Positions 16,932 through 25,392 of a DNA stretch of 64,000 nt are shown here, piece by piece. The number at the start of each line of letters is the position of its first letter. Within the stretch, counting starts at the first letter, position 1. The notes beneath the pieces were generated by a model that had not been told where the DNA came from, made no database searches, and worked only from the letters and a program-made list of their open reading frames with translations. This DNA comes from Gimibacter soli. GTDB taxonomy: Bacteria > Pseudomonadota > Alphaproteobacteria > Sphingomonadales > Kordiimonadaceae. Both the position numbers and the translations under genes were made by a program. Location of the stretch: the NCBI RefSeq assembly GCF_028463845.1, contig NZ_CP116805.1:620001-684000 (forward strand), in the 5' to 3' direction.

Positions 16932-18365
16932 ATGACCCTGCCTGACGCCACCCGTTTCTATATCGACGGCAAATGGGTAGAGCCCGAACCCGGCGCGACA
17001 CTGGCTCCTGTCGTCAATCCGGCAACAGGCGGGGAAGTCTGCAAGATCGCCCTTGGCACCAAGGCGGATGTTGAAAAGGCAGTGATGGCAGCGCGTGCCG
17101 CTTTCCCGGCTTTCGCCCGCACGAGCGTGGCCGAACGCCGCGAGCTGCTGGCCGCGATCAACGCCAAGCTCATCGAACGCAATGACGAGATCGCCAAGGC
17201 GATCTCGGTCGCCATGGGCGCCCCGATGGGGCTCGCCATCCATGCGCAGGCGCCTTCGGGCCCGCAGCATTTCGAACAGATCCTGACCGAGATCGACAAT
17301 TACAAGTTCGAGGAAGACATGGGCACCACCCGCATCCGGCACGAGCCGATCGGGGTCTGTGCGCTCATTACCCCCTGGAACTGGCCGATGAACCAGATCG
17401 CCACCAAGGTCGCACCGGCGATTGCGGCTGGCTGCACGATGGTGCTGAAGCCGAGCGAACTGGCGCCCCTTGATGCCGTGATCCTCGCCGAGATCATCGA
17501 CGAGATCGGCCTGCCGAAAGGTGTGTTCAACCTGGTGCATGGCGACGGCCCCGGTGTGGGTTCCTCGCTTGTCAGCCACCAAGAGGTCGACATGGTCTCC
17601 TTCACGGGCTCGACCCGCGCCGGCATCGCCATTTCGGAAGCGGCTGCCAAAACCGTGAAGCGTGTGTCGCTGGAGCTTGGCGGCAAGTCCGCCATGATCG
17701 TGATGCCGTCGGCCGATATCAAGACCGCCATCGCCACCTCGGTGCGCGAGGTGATGGTCAATTCCGGCCAGTCGTGCAACGCCCGCACCCGCATTCTCGT
17801 GCCGAAAGACAGGTATGCCGAGGCAGCAGCCGTTGCCGCCGAAGCCGCGAAAGGCCTTACGGTCGGCAAGCCGGAGGACAAGGTGAACCTTGGGCCCGTG
17901 GCCAACCGCAACCAGTATGAAAAGGTCGTCTCGCTGATCCGCAAGGGTGCTGCGGAAGGCGCCACTTTGCTCGCCGGTGGCCCCGACAAGCCCGCAGGCC
18001 TTGAGGACGGTTTCTTCGTGGTCCCCACCGTGTTCGGCGATGTGACGCCCGACATGACAGTGGCACGGGAAGAGATTTTCGGGCCCGTGGCCTGCCTCAT
18101 GACCTATGACACGCTCGATCAGGCGGTCGATATCGCGAACGACAGCGAATATGGCCTGTCGGGCGGGGTGTGGGCGGCCAGCCGCGAGGAAGCGGCCGAG
18201 GTGGCCGCGCGCCTGCGCACTGGCATGGTGCATATCAACGGCGCCGGGCTTGATAGCGCTGCGCCCTTTGGCGGATACAAGATGTCCGGCAATGGCCGCG
18301 AATGGGGCAAATACGGCCTCGAAGACTATCTCGAGCTGAAATCGGTTTACGGCGCGAACGGCTGA
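16932..18365 (+). CDS. Aldehyde dehydrogenase
   Basis: The product is 477 aa. It has TPWNWPMNQ, catalytic Glu248 (LELGGKS) and nucleophile Cys282 (NSGQSCNA). The NSGQSC form is common in gamma-aminobutyraldehyde- and betaine-aldehyde-like enzymes and in benzaldehyde/vanillin-type enzymes, so it is a different subgroup from the HpaE-like enzyme at 13146 (DSGQVC). It is second in the operon with the FAH-family gene. Its stop codon lies inside a perfect 10-bp hairpin. Confidence 0.92.
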   Translation: MTLPDATRFYIDGKWVEPEPGATLAPVVNPATGGEVCKIALGTKADVEKAVMAARAAFPAFARTSVAERRELLAAINAKLIERNDEIAKAISVAMGAPMGLAIHAQAPSGPQHFEQILTEIDNYKFEEDMGTTRIRHEPIGVCALITPWNWPMNQIATKVAPAIAAGCTMVLKPSELAPLDAVILAEIIDEIGLPKGVFNLVHGDGPGVGSSLVSHQEVDMVSFTGSTRAGIAISEAAAKTVKRVSLELGGKSAMIVMPSADIKTAIATSVREVMVNSGQSCNARTRILVPKDRYAEAAAVAAEAAKGLTVGKPEDKVNLGPVANRNQYEKVVSLIRKGAAEGATLLAGGPDKPAGLEDGFFVVPTVFGDVTPDMTVAREEIFGPVACLMTYDTLDQAVDIANDSEYGLSGGVWAASREEAAEVAARLRTGMVHINGAGLDSAAPFGGYKMSGNGREWGKYGLEDYLELKSVYGANG

Positions 18366-18377
18366 TCGCCGTTCGCG
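18353..18377. terminator. 10-bp perfect hairpin over the aldehyde dehydrogenase stop
   Basis: CGCGAACGGC-TGATC-GCCGTTCGCG, with the TGA stop codon (18363..18365) in the loop. There is no T run, so termination is uncertain; it lies between convergent genes only 23 bases apart. Confidence 0.45.
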
Positions 18378-18388
18378 ATCCCCTCCCT

Positions 18389-19588
18389 TCAAGCTTCTTG
18401 CAACAGCCGGGCGGCGGCCTTCGCCTTTTCCGCCCGGCTGTGCGCCATGATCGGCACGATCAGCAGCGCATAGCCGATGATGAAGAAGACGACGCTTGAA
18501 AGCTCGACCCCGAAATAGTTGCCGTCGCCGACGATCTGCGAGGCGATATAAGGGCCGATGGCGAGACCCGTCATCTGGATCGCGAGCGCGAAACTCATCA
18601 CCCGGCCGCGCAGGTCGAAGTCCGAAATGGCAGCAAGGATGAAGGGCAGAACCTTGTTCCAGGCGAGATTGAAGCCGCACACAGCGACCAGATAGGTCAG
18701 CGGCCCCGGCCCCGGCATCAGGATCGCGATGAAGGCAGCCCCGCCGAGCACGCCAAGCGTGATGGGGGCAAACCGCCCCACCGCTTTCGAGGAAATGATG
18801 ACGGCGAGGAAGGCCCCGATCACCCCGAAAATCTGGGAGAGGAACAGGTCGTTCGCGACCGTCTGATCGGATAGCCCGGCGTCGATCCCGATCAGGAACA
18901 GGTACGCCCAGACGATCCCCTGTGAGATATTATAGGCAAGAAAGCCGACAAGGGTCGGCACCAGCAGCCGGAAATTGATGGGCTCGTGGACCTCTGTCTC
19001 GGGCGGCGTTTCATGCGGGGCAACGGGGATGAAAGGCACAGCCAGAAGGCCGAGTGCGGAAGCCACCGCAAAGGCGATGAAAAGCCCCGAAAGCCCGATG
19101 GTATCCAGAAGATAGGGGATCATCAGCAGCCCGAGCGCGCCGTAGGATAGAAGCACGGTGAGGTAAATACCGAGGTTGAAATCGGTGCGCTTCGTGAGGC
19201 CGATGGCCGCGAAACTCAGCGAAATCAGCCCGCCGTGCCCGAAGCCGGCGATGAAGCGCGCGATCCCGAGCGAATGAAAGTCGGTCATGAAGGCCGAAAG
19301 TATGTCGCCGCCTGCCCCCACAAGTGCACAGAGCGCAAGGCAGACCCGCCAGTTGCTGCGCAGCGACAGGACCGCGAGAAGAATCGTGGATGCCGCGATC
19401 CCGAACATCTCGTAAGCCGCAAGCTCGCCCGCCTGCCCTTCGCTAAATTTCAGGATCTCGACAAAGCCGCCGACCAGCCCCGGCTGGATGATGAAGGATA
19501 TGTTGGCAGCAAGGCCGAGCAGTACGGCAGCCGTCACTGAGGACGGCGCATCCGGGCTGTAGCCGCTTTTCACCTGAAACAAACGCAT
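18389..19588 (-). CDS. MFS transporter
   Basis: The product is 399 aa with 12 predicted membrane helices, for example SVTAAVLLGLAANISFIIQP-type segments throughout. It has no recognisable large soluble domain. A cytoplasmic loop (PVAPHETPPETEVHEPINF) separates the two six-helix halves at about residue 190. It probably moves a substrate or intermediate of the neighbouring catabolic genes across the inner membrane. GGAGGTG lies 5 bases before the ATG. It is divergent from the TonB receptor gene, with a shared 222-base promoter region in which I see no clear palindrome. Confidence 0.88.
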   Translation of the reverse strand: MRLFQVKSGYSPDAPSSVTAAVLLGLAANISFIIQPGLVGGFVEILKFSEGQAGELAAYEMFGIAASTILLAVLSLRSNWRVCLALCALVGAGGDILSAFMTDFHSLGIARFIAGFGHGGLISLSFAAIGLTKRTDFNLGIYLTVLLSYGALGLLMIPYLLDTIGLSGLFIAFAVASALGLLAVPFIPVAPHETPPETEVHEPINFRLLVPTLVGFLAYNISQGIVWAYLFLIGIDAGLSDQTVANDLFLSQIFGVIGAFLAVIISSKAVGRFAPITLGVLGGAAFIAILMPGPGPLTYLVAVCGFNLAWNKVLPFILAAISDFDLRGRVMSFALAIQMTGLAIGPYIASQIVGDGNYFGVELSSVVFFIIGYALLIVPIMAHSRAEKAKAAARLLQEA

Positions 19589-19810
19589 GAACGCACCTCC
19601 CCTATGAGACGGGCAGTTTCACCATAGGGCAGGTGCGCGGCATGACAAATGTGGCCTTTTTGCCAATTGCGGGGCGGGAAGCGACATGCAGGCCCTTCAA
19701 ATGTCCGAATTTGACAAGCGGCGTGCACTATCAAGAGGAAGGCTTGAGCGTTACCCGAAGTGCGGGAAGTGACACGCGACATATAAAATCCAGGGAGGCT
19801 TGTAACCGTG

Positions 19811-22186
19811 ATGCAGATTGAAAAGGGGCATTCGGGCTTGAGGCGGCAATTGCTGGCGTCATCGGCCGTAGCAGTGCTGGTGGCGGTGGCGCCCGCCGCG
19901 CACGCGCAGCTCATTGAGGAAATCGTTATCTCCGCGCAAAAGCGCGAGCAGAATATGCAGGAAGTGGGCGTTTCGCTGACCGCATTCAGCGGCGACGCGC
20001 TCAAGGAATTCGGCTTCAACGACAGCACGCAGATTGTGGCGCAGGTGCCAGGCCTGAATGTCGGCACGCCGGTGGGCGAGGGCAACAACCCGTCCTTCAC
20101 GCTGCGCGGTGTGGGCCTCAATGACTTCAACGACAATAACGAAGGCCCGATTGCCGTTTATCTGGATGATGTCTATCAGGCGGCCCTGCCGGGCCTCACC
20201 TTCCAGCTTTTTGACGTGGAACGGGTGGAAGTGCTGCGCGGGCCGCAAGGCACGATCTATGGACGTAACGCCACGGGTGGCCTGATCAAGTTTGTCTCCC
20301 GCAAGCCGACGGAAGAGACCGAAGGCTATATCGACGTGGAAGGCGGCGCCTACGAAAGCCTCAATGTGAAATCGGCCATCTCCGGCGCGCTGGGTGATGG
20401 CGTGCGCGGGCGTCTGGCGGCGGCCTATGGCCGCAACGGCGGCTATGTTGAAAACCGTATGGGGCCCACCACGAACGAAGCCAACAGCATCGCTCTCCGC
20501 GGCCAGATCGAGTTCGACGTTGGCGATGACGGCCTTCTCAACCTGAAGGGCATCTATTCGCGCTCGAAGACCGATGCGCCGCAGTATCAGCATCAGGCGA
20601 CACTTGGTGCGACGGGGGCTGACAACCTGCCCTTCTGCCCGACCGATGTGCCGCGCGACAATTATTGCTATGCCGACACGGATGATGACGTGCATGCGGG
20701 CGAATATGACCGCCACGGCGACCTGAAGATCGAGGTGAAGGGCGTTCACGCCACCTACGAGCATGATTTCGGCGGGATCGAGCTCACCAACACCTTCTCG
20801 TACCAGAATACCGAGAAATTCCACGAGGAAGACACGGACGTTGGCCCCAATCCGGGGATCGAGCCGACCTTCCGGTCGGAAAATGACGCCCTTTCGAACG
20901 AACTGCGCCTGATGGGCCGCTATGACAAGGGCTTCTGGCAGGTTGGTGTCTTCTATCTCGATACCAAAGTGAAAAGCGCGAATGACTTGCCGGTATACTG
21001 GCGCGGTGACTTCGCGGCACTTCTGGATAGCGATCCTGCTGTTTTTGGCGGCGCGCTGGAGGCCTTCACGCCGGGCTACGACAAGGGGCCGGGCCTTGTT
21101 CCCGCCATCTATTATGACGTGGACTATACCCAGAAGACCAAATCCTACGCCGGATTCGCGCAGGTTGAATATCTGCTGACCGAAGAACTGAACCTGACGG
21201 CAGGTATCCGTTACACCAAGGAAAAGCGGAACTTCGATTATATCAACCGCGCCCCTGAAGGGTATCTCCTGAACAATCTGCTCGCCGGCCTTGGCGAAGC
21301 AAACTTCATGAGCCTTCATGCCGGCGATGTGAACGGCTTTGCAGCCGCCCTCGGCGCAGGTGACCCGGATGTCGTGTCTGCCGATGCGTCGCGGATCAAC
21401 GACGATAACGTGATCGGCAAGGTCTCGCTCGACTGGCAGGTGGATAACCGGACGCTTCTTTATGTCACCTGGAGCAAGGGCTTCAAGGCGGGTGGCTTCA
21501 ATGCCGGCTTCATCGACCAGACCGACTTCCTGACCTCCGATCAGGTGGCGTTCGACCCCGAGGTGCTGACGTCTTACGAGACCGGTGTGAAATGGACGTC
21601 ATCTGACAATGCCCTGCGCATCAACGCCTCCGGCTTCTATTATGACTATAACGACTTCCAGGCCCTGACCTTCCAGGGGCTGTCGCAGTTCATCACCAAT
21701 GCGTCGGCCAAGTTTTATGGCGGCGAGGCGGAGATCGGCATGCGGCCGGTCGAGAATCTCGATATCCAGCTGGGTGTCAGCTATCTCGATACCGATGTGG
21801 ACGGCGTGACTGTTCAGGGTGAAACCGCCGATAACCGTCGTGCGGTGCTGGCGCCCAAATTTACGGCAAACGGCTTCATCGCCTACACGATCCCGATGGA
21901 TAACGGTGACGAGATCATCCCGTCGGCGAGCTTCAATTACCAAAGCAGCCACTATTTCGATATCACCAACAGCGATATCTCGAAACAGAAGGGCTATATG
22001 CTCGTCGACATGCGTCTTGCCTATCGGATGGAAGACAAGGGGCTGGAGTTCGCAGCCTTCGCCAAGAATGTGTTCGACAAGGAATACAAGGTTTACACCT
22101 TCGATTTCACCGGACCCGGCGGCTACAACCAGCTTTTCTACGGCAAGCCGCGTTGGTGGGGTGTTTCGGTCGGTTATCGCTTCTGA
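19811..22186 (+). CDS. TonB-dependent outer-membrane receptor
   Basis: The product is 791 aa. A signal peptide ends in PAAHAQ (about residue 35), followed at once by a TonB-box/plug start (EEIVISAQKREQNMQEV), the plug (VEVLRGPQGTIYGRNATGG) and a C-terminal 22-strand barrel finishing in aromatic GVSVGYRF. The sequence style (SAQKREQNMQEVGVSL) is typical of receptors for plant- or pollutant-derived organics in sphingomonads and relatives rather than siderophore receptors, but the ligand cannot be told. An in-frame GTG directly before the ATG (19808) is an alternative start. It ends at a clear terminator. Confidence 0.93.
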   Translation: MQIEKGHSGLRRQLLASSAVAVLVAVAPAAHAQLIEEIVISAQKREQNMQEVGVSLTAFSGDALKEFGFNDSTQIVAQVPGLNVGTPVGEGNNPSFTLRGVGLNDFNDNNEGPIAVYLDDVYQAALPGLTFQLFDVERVEVLRGPQGTIYGRNATGGLIKFVSRKPTEETEGYIDVEGGAYESLNVKSAISGALGDGVRGRLAAAYGRNGGYVENRMGPTTNEANSIALRGQIEFDVGDDGLLNLKGIYSRSKTDAPQYQHQATLGATGADNLPFCPTDVPRDNYCYADTDDDVHAGEYDRHGDLKIEVKGVHATYEHDFGGIELTNTFSYQNTEKFHEEDTDVGPNPGIEPTFRSENDALSNELRLMGRYDKGFWQVGVFYLDTKVKSANDLPVYWRGDFAALLDSDPAVFGGALEAFTPGYDKGPGLVPAIYYDVDYTQKTKSYAGFAQVEYLLTEELNLTAGIRYTKEKRNFDYINRAPEGYLLNNLLAGLGEANFMSLHAGDVNGFAAALGAGDPDVVSADASRINDDNVIGKVSLDWQVDNRTLLYVTWSKGFKAGGFNAGFIDQTDFLTSDQVAFDPEVLTSYETGVKWTSSDNALRINASGFYYDYNDFQALTFQGLSQFITNASAKFYGGEAEIGMRPVENLDIQLGVSYLDTDVDGVTVQGETADNRRAVLAPKFTANGFIAYTIPMDNGDEIIPSASFNYQSSHYFDITNSDISKQKGYMLVDMRLAYRMEDKGLEFAAFAKNVFDKEYKVYTFDFTGPGGYNQLFYGKPRWWGVSVGYRF

Positions 22187-22212
22187 TCCGGCCCATCCAG
22201 AACAAGCTACCG

Positions 22213-22242
22213 AAGACCCGCCAACCCGGCGGGTCTTTGCTT
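22213..22242 (+). terminator. Intrinsic terminator after the TonB receptor
   Basis: A 10-bp stem (AAGACCCGCC / GGCGGGTCTT) with a 5-base loop is followed by TTTGCTTTTT, 27 bases after the stop. Confidence 0.83.
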
Positions 22243-22281
22243 TTTCAGCGCGCGGATGCATCGGCGCTTGACTCATATTTC

Positions 22282-22327
22282 TATTAAGGATATTAAATAT
22301 CCATAAGGATAAAAAATATCCTTAATA
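22282..22327. promoter_or_regulatory. Nested palindromic operator upstream of the ahpD-like/rrf2 pair
   Basis: Two copies of GGATA-N5-TATCC (22288..22302 and 22307..22321) have centres 19 bases apart, about two helical turns. The outer arms TATTAAGGATATT (22282..22294) and AATATCCTTAATA (22315..22327) form a further 13-bp perfect inverted repeat. The site ends 43 bases before the start codon of the AhpD-like gene. It is probably the binding site of the Rrf2 regulator encoded in the same operon. Confidence 0.7.
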
Positions 22328-22370
22328 AGTGATCTTCATCACCAGAGCTGCTCAAGAAAGGACCCGAGTC

Positions 22371-22850
22371 ATGTCAGCACGTCTCAACTATTTCGCCCTC
22401 TCCGGCAGCACCGCCAAAGGCTATCTCGATTTCAGCACTGCCCAGCATGGCGGCTCGATCGAGGAAAGCGCGCGTCACCTTGTCGATATTCGTGTGTCGC
22501 AGCTCAATGGCTGTGCCTTTTGTCTGGACATGCACGTCAAGGAAGCCAAAATCGACGGCGAACGTGAACTGCGCTTGCATCACCTGGCGATCTGGCGGGA
22601 ATCCCCCCTTTTCACCCCGCGTGAGCGCGCCATTCTGGAATGGGCCGAACTCTTGACCAAACTGCCGCCTGAAGGTGTTTCCGACGAAGCCTTTGCTGCC
22701 GTGCGTGCGCACCTCAGCGACAAGGAAATTTCCGATCTCACCTTCATTGTGCTGACCGTCAACGGCTGGAATCGCCTCAGCATCGCCTTCCGCCCGGTGC
22801 CGGGTTCGAACGACAAGATGTTCGGCCTCGACAAGGCCGGCCTTGCCTGA
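22371..22850 (+). CDS. AhpD/carboxymuconolactone decarboxylase-family protein
   Basis: The product is 159 aa. It carries the AhpD catalytic signature CAFCLDMH (Cys48, Cys51, His55), preceded by a conserved Glu in SIEESARHL. Such proteins reduce peroxides or recycle AhpC-like peroxidases through the CxxC pair; true carboxymuconolactone decarboxylases lack the CxxC. AAGAAAGGA lies before the ATG at 22371. It overlaps the Rrf2 gene by one base (TGATG), which means coupled translation. Confidence 0.87.
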   Translation: MSARLNYFALSGSTAKGYLDFSTAQHGGSIEESARHLVDIRVSQLNGCAFCLDMHVKEAKIDGERELRLHHLAIWRESPLFTPRERAILEWAELLTKLPPEGVSDEAFAAVRAHLSDKEISDLTFIVLTVNGWNRLSIAFRPVPGSNDKMFGLDKAGLA

Positions 22851-23341
22851 TGCAGCTTCGCAACCAGGTCGAATGGGCACTCCATTGCTGCGGCATCCTT
22901 GCCGGGGTGCCCGACGACCGCTACCTGCCGACCAAGGCTTTGGCGGAATTCCACGGCGTGCCGAAGGAATATCTGTCCAAGGCCTTGCAGGCCTTGTCGC
23001 AGGCCGGGCTGGTGGAAAGCACGCTGGGGCCGTCCGGCGGTTACCGGCTGGCGCGGCCGCCCGAGGCGATCAGCTTCCTTGATATCGTTGAAGCGGTGGA
23101 AGGCAAGGCTTCCACCTTCGTCTGCACCAACATCCGTTTCAACAACCCTTGTGTGCCAACGGACGATTGCGCTGCCGCAAGCCGCCCCTGCGCCATTGCG
23201 CGCGTGATGTGGGAAGCCGACAAGGCGTGGCGCGACCGGCTGAAGGCTACCACCTTGGCGGACCTTGGAAAAACGCTGGTCACCGATCTGGATGAGGCAA
23301 CACGGGACCGCATTGCGGACTGGGTTCAAACACACAGCTGA
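22850..23341 (+). CDS. Rrf2-family regulator with Fe-S cysteines
   Basis: The product is 163 aa. The N-terminal winged HTH includes LPTKALAEFHGVPKEYLSKAL and the GGY wing (GPSGGYRLARPP). Three cysteines, Cys92, Cys101 and Cys107 (C-x8-C-x5-C), match the position of the cluster ligands in IscR, NsrR and RirA, though the spacing differs from each. It could sense nitric oxide, iron status or oxidants through a labile cluster and repress its own operon from the GGATA-N5-TATCC sites. Which signal is not decidable from sequence. Confidence 0.88.
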   Translation: MQLRNQVEWALHCCGILAGVPDDRYLPTKALAEFHGVPKEYLSKALQALSQAGLVESTLGPSGGYRLARPPEAISFLDIVEAVEGKASTFVCTNIRFNNPCVPTDDCAAASRPCAIARVMWEADKAWRDRLKATTLADLGKTLVTDLDEATRDRIADWVQTHS

Positions 23342-23437
23342 GAGATAGATTGGATTTTAGGCATATTTCAGCGAGATTTTAACATACGCCCATTATAGTG
23401 CCTGTGGGGTCGAGATGGTTGGGATGTGGAGGTTTGT

Positions 23438-25339
23438 GTGTTTACTTTCCCTGAACTATCTCTCGCCGGCAACAAGACCGGCAACGACAGCTTTATCCTT
23501 GAGGCCATTCGGAACGCTCTGGCGACCATCGAATTTGAGCCTGATGGAACAATCATCACCGCGAACGACAGCTTCCTGACCCTGATGGGGTACGGGCTGG
23601 ATGACGTGCGCGGCAAGCATCATCGCATCTTTCTGGAGGCTGCCTATGCGGCCTCGGAAGATTATGTATCCTTCTGGCAAGGCCTGAAGCGCGGCGAGGC
23701 CGCTGTCGCCGAATTCAAACGGATCGGCAAGGATGGCAATCCCGTGTGGATCAGGGCGTCCTATTGCCCGGTCAAAGACAAAGGCGGCAAGGTCATCCGT
23801 ATCGTCAAGGTCGCGATGGACGTGACCCGCGATGTGCTTGAAAGCGCCGATGCCAAAGGCCAGCTGGATGCTATCTCGCGCTCGCAGGCCGTCATCAGCT
23901 TCGCGCCGGATGGCACGATCCTCGATGCCAACGAGAATTTCCTGAGGGCAACGGGGTATGCCCGCGACGAAATTGTCGGCCATCAACACCGCATGTTCGT
24001 GTGCCCGGAAGAGGCACGCACATCGGACTATGCCGCTTTCTGGGAAAAGCTGGCGGCCGGAAACTTTGATGCCGGCCAGTATCGCCGCATCGCAAAGGAA
24101 GGCCGGGAAATCTGGCTGCAGGCAACCTACAATCCGATCTTCGATCCTGAAGGCCGGGTTGTGAAGGTGGTGAAATATGCTTGGGATGTGACCGAAGAAG
24201 TGCTGAGGAACGCCGATTATAAAGGCCAGATCGAGGCTATCGGCAAGGCGCAGGCCGCGATCAGCTTCGACCTTGACGGCAATATTCTGGACGCCAACGA
24301 AAACTTCCTGCAGGCGGTTGGCTACAGCCTTGCCGAGGTCAAGGGCAAACACCACCGCATGTTCGTGGAGCCGGGTGAGGCTCAGACGCCGGCTTATGCT
24401 GAATTGTGGAAGCAGCTTCGTTTTGGCCGGTTCCAGGCAGGCGAATTCAAGCGTGTCGGCAAGGGCGGGAAGGATGTCTGGATCCAGGCGAGCTATAATC
24501 CGATCCTCGATCCAACAGGCCGCCCCTTCAAAGTCGTGAAGTTTGCGACGGACATCACAAAGCGGGTGGAACTGCGGCTTGAAACCCGCCGTGTCGGAGC
24601 GCTTGTGGATCAGAATCTGACCAGAATCCTCGATAGTGTCAGCGATGCGAGCGAACAGTCGGTCTCTGCGTCGGCGGCGTCCGACCAGACGCTGGCGACC
24701 GTTCAGTCGGTGGCGGTAGCAACAGAAGAGTTCGAGGCAACAAGCCGCGAGATCGCTATCAATATGGACCGCTCCCGCGAGCAGGTGACTCGTGTGATGG
24801 AAGAAACCCAGACGGCGGACGAGCATGCGGACAGCCTCGTGAAAGCGGCTGAAGCCATGGGCAATATCATCAGCGTGATCGAGGATATCGCCGGGCAGAT
24901 CAATCTGCTGGCCCTGAATGCCACCATCGAATCGGCCCGCGCGGGCGATGCCGGCCGTGGTTTTGCGGTGGTCGCGAACGAGGTGAAATCGCTTGCCAAT
25001 CAGGTGGCGGGTGCCACGGCCCAGATTTCGGAAGAAATCGGCAGCATGCAGGGTATCAGCCGTGATGTGGTGGGCTGCCTGACCGCCATCCGGACAAGCG
25101 TCAACCATGTCGAGAACAGCGTGACGAGCGTTTCGAGCGCGGTTGAGGAACAGGCTGCGACCTCGCAGGAAATTTCCCGCAACATGCAGGTGGCTGCCGG
25201 CGCGGTTGAAGAGTTCGCGGCCAATCTCCGGGCGATCACCGATGCAATCACGCAGTCGAACGAACTGGCGACCGAAGGCACGAACCTTTATCGGTCCTTG
25301 CAGGACAAAACGCAGGTCCAGTCGCAGGCAGCGGCCTGA
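23438..25339 (+). CDS. Soluble methyl-accepting chemotaxis protein with three PAS domains
   Basis: The product is about 633 aa. Three tandem PAS domains (about 10-130, 135-255, 257-377) share repeated blocks such as ANENFL, GKHHRMF and VWIQASYNPI, clearly products of internal duplication. They are followed by an MCP signalling domain whose hairpin tip reads [20 protein letters not shown]. No membrane segment is present, so it is a cytoplasmic receptor of the BdlA/Aer-like kind, probably redox- or ligand-sensing. The GTG at 23438 has GGAGG 5 bases upstream and is preferred over the GTG at 23426, which would place the SD inside the gene. Confidence 0.88.
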   Translation: MFTFPELSLAGNKTGNDSFILEAIRNALATIEFEPDGTIITANDSFLTLMGYGLDDVRGKHHRIFLEAAYAASEDYVSFWQGLKRGEAAVAEFKRIGKDGNPVWIRASYCPVKDKGGKVIRIVKVAMDVTRDVLESADAKGQLDAISRSQAVISFAPDGTILDANENFLRATGYARDEIVGHQHRMFVCPEEARTSDYAAFWEKLAAGNFDAGQYRRIAKEGREIWLQATYNPIFDPEGRVVKVVKYAWDVTEEVLRNADYKGQIEAIGKAQAAISFDLDGNILDANENFLQAVGYSLAEVKGKHHRMFVEPGEAQTPAYAELWKQLRFGRFQAGEFKRVGKGGKDVWIQASYNPILDPTGRPFKVVKFATDITKRVELRLETRRVGALVDQNLTRILDSVSDASEQSVSASAASDQTLATVQSVAVATEEFEATSREIAINMDRSREQVTRVMEETQTADEHADSLVKAAEAMGNIISVIEDIAGQINLLALNATIESARAGDAGRGFAVVANEVKSLANQVAGATAQISEEIGSMQGISRDVVGCLTAIRTSVNHVENSVTSVSSAVEEQAATSQEISRNMQVAAGAVEEFAANLRAITDAITQSNELATEGTNLYRSLQDKTQVQSQAAA

Positions 25340-25360
25340 CGCACCGGAATATATTGAAAG

Positions 25361-25388
25361 AAAAGGCGGGGCTTTGGCCTCGCCTTTT
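25361..25388. terminator. Bidirectional terminator, MCP and ArsR genes
   Basis: An 11-bp stem (AAAAGGCGGGG / CCTCGCCTTTT, one G-T pair) has flanking A and T runs and lies between the convergent MCP and ArsR genes. Confidence 0.8.
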
Positions 25389-25392
25389 GATT

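Noticed and set aside
16875-18680. A 601-codon antisense frame over the second aldehyde dehydrogenase
   Set aside because: No recognisable motif; the plus strand carries the full catalytic residues of an aldehyde dehydrogenase.
4630-22186. Assigning the island to aniline or to 4-hydroxyphenylacetate degradation by name
   Set aside because: No aniline dioxygenase subunits and no HpaBC or HpaH/HpaI genes are present, so either label would be over-reading.
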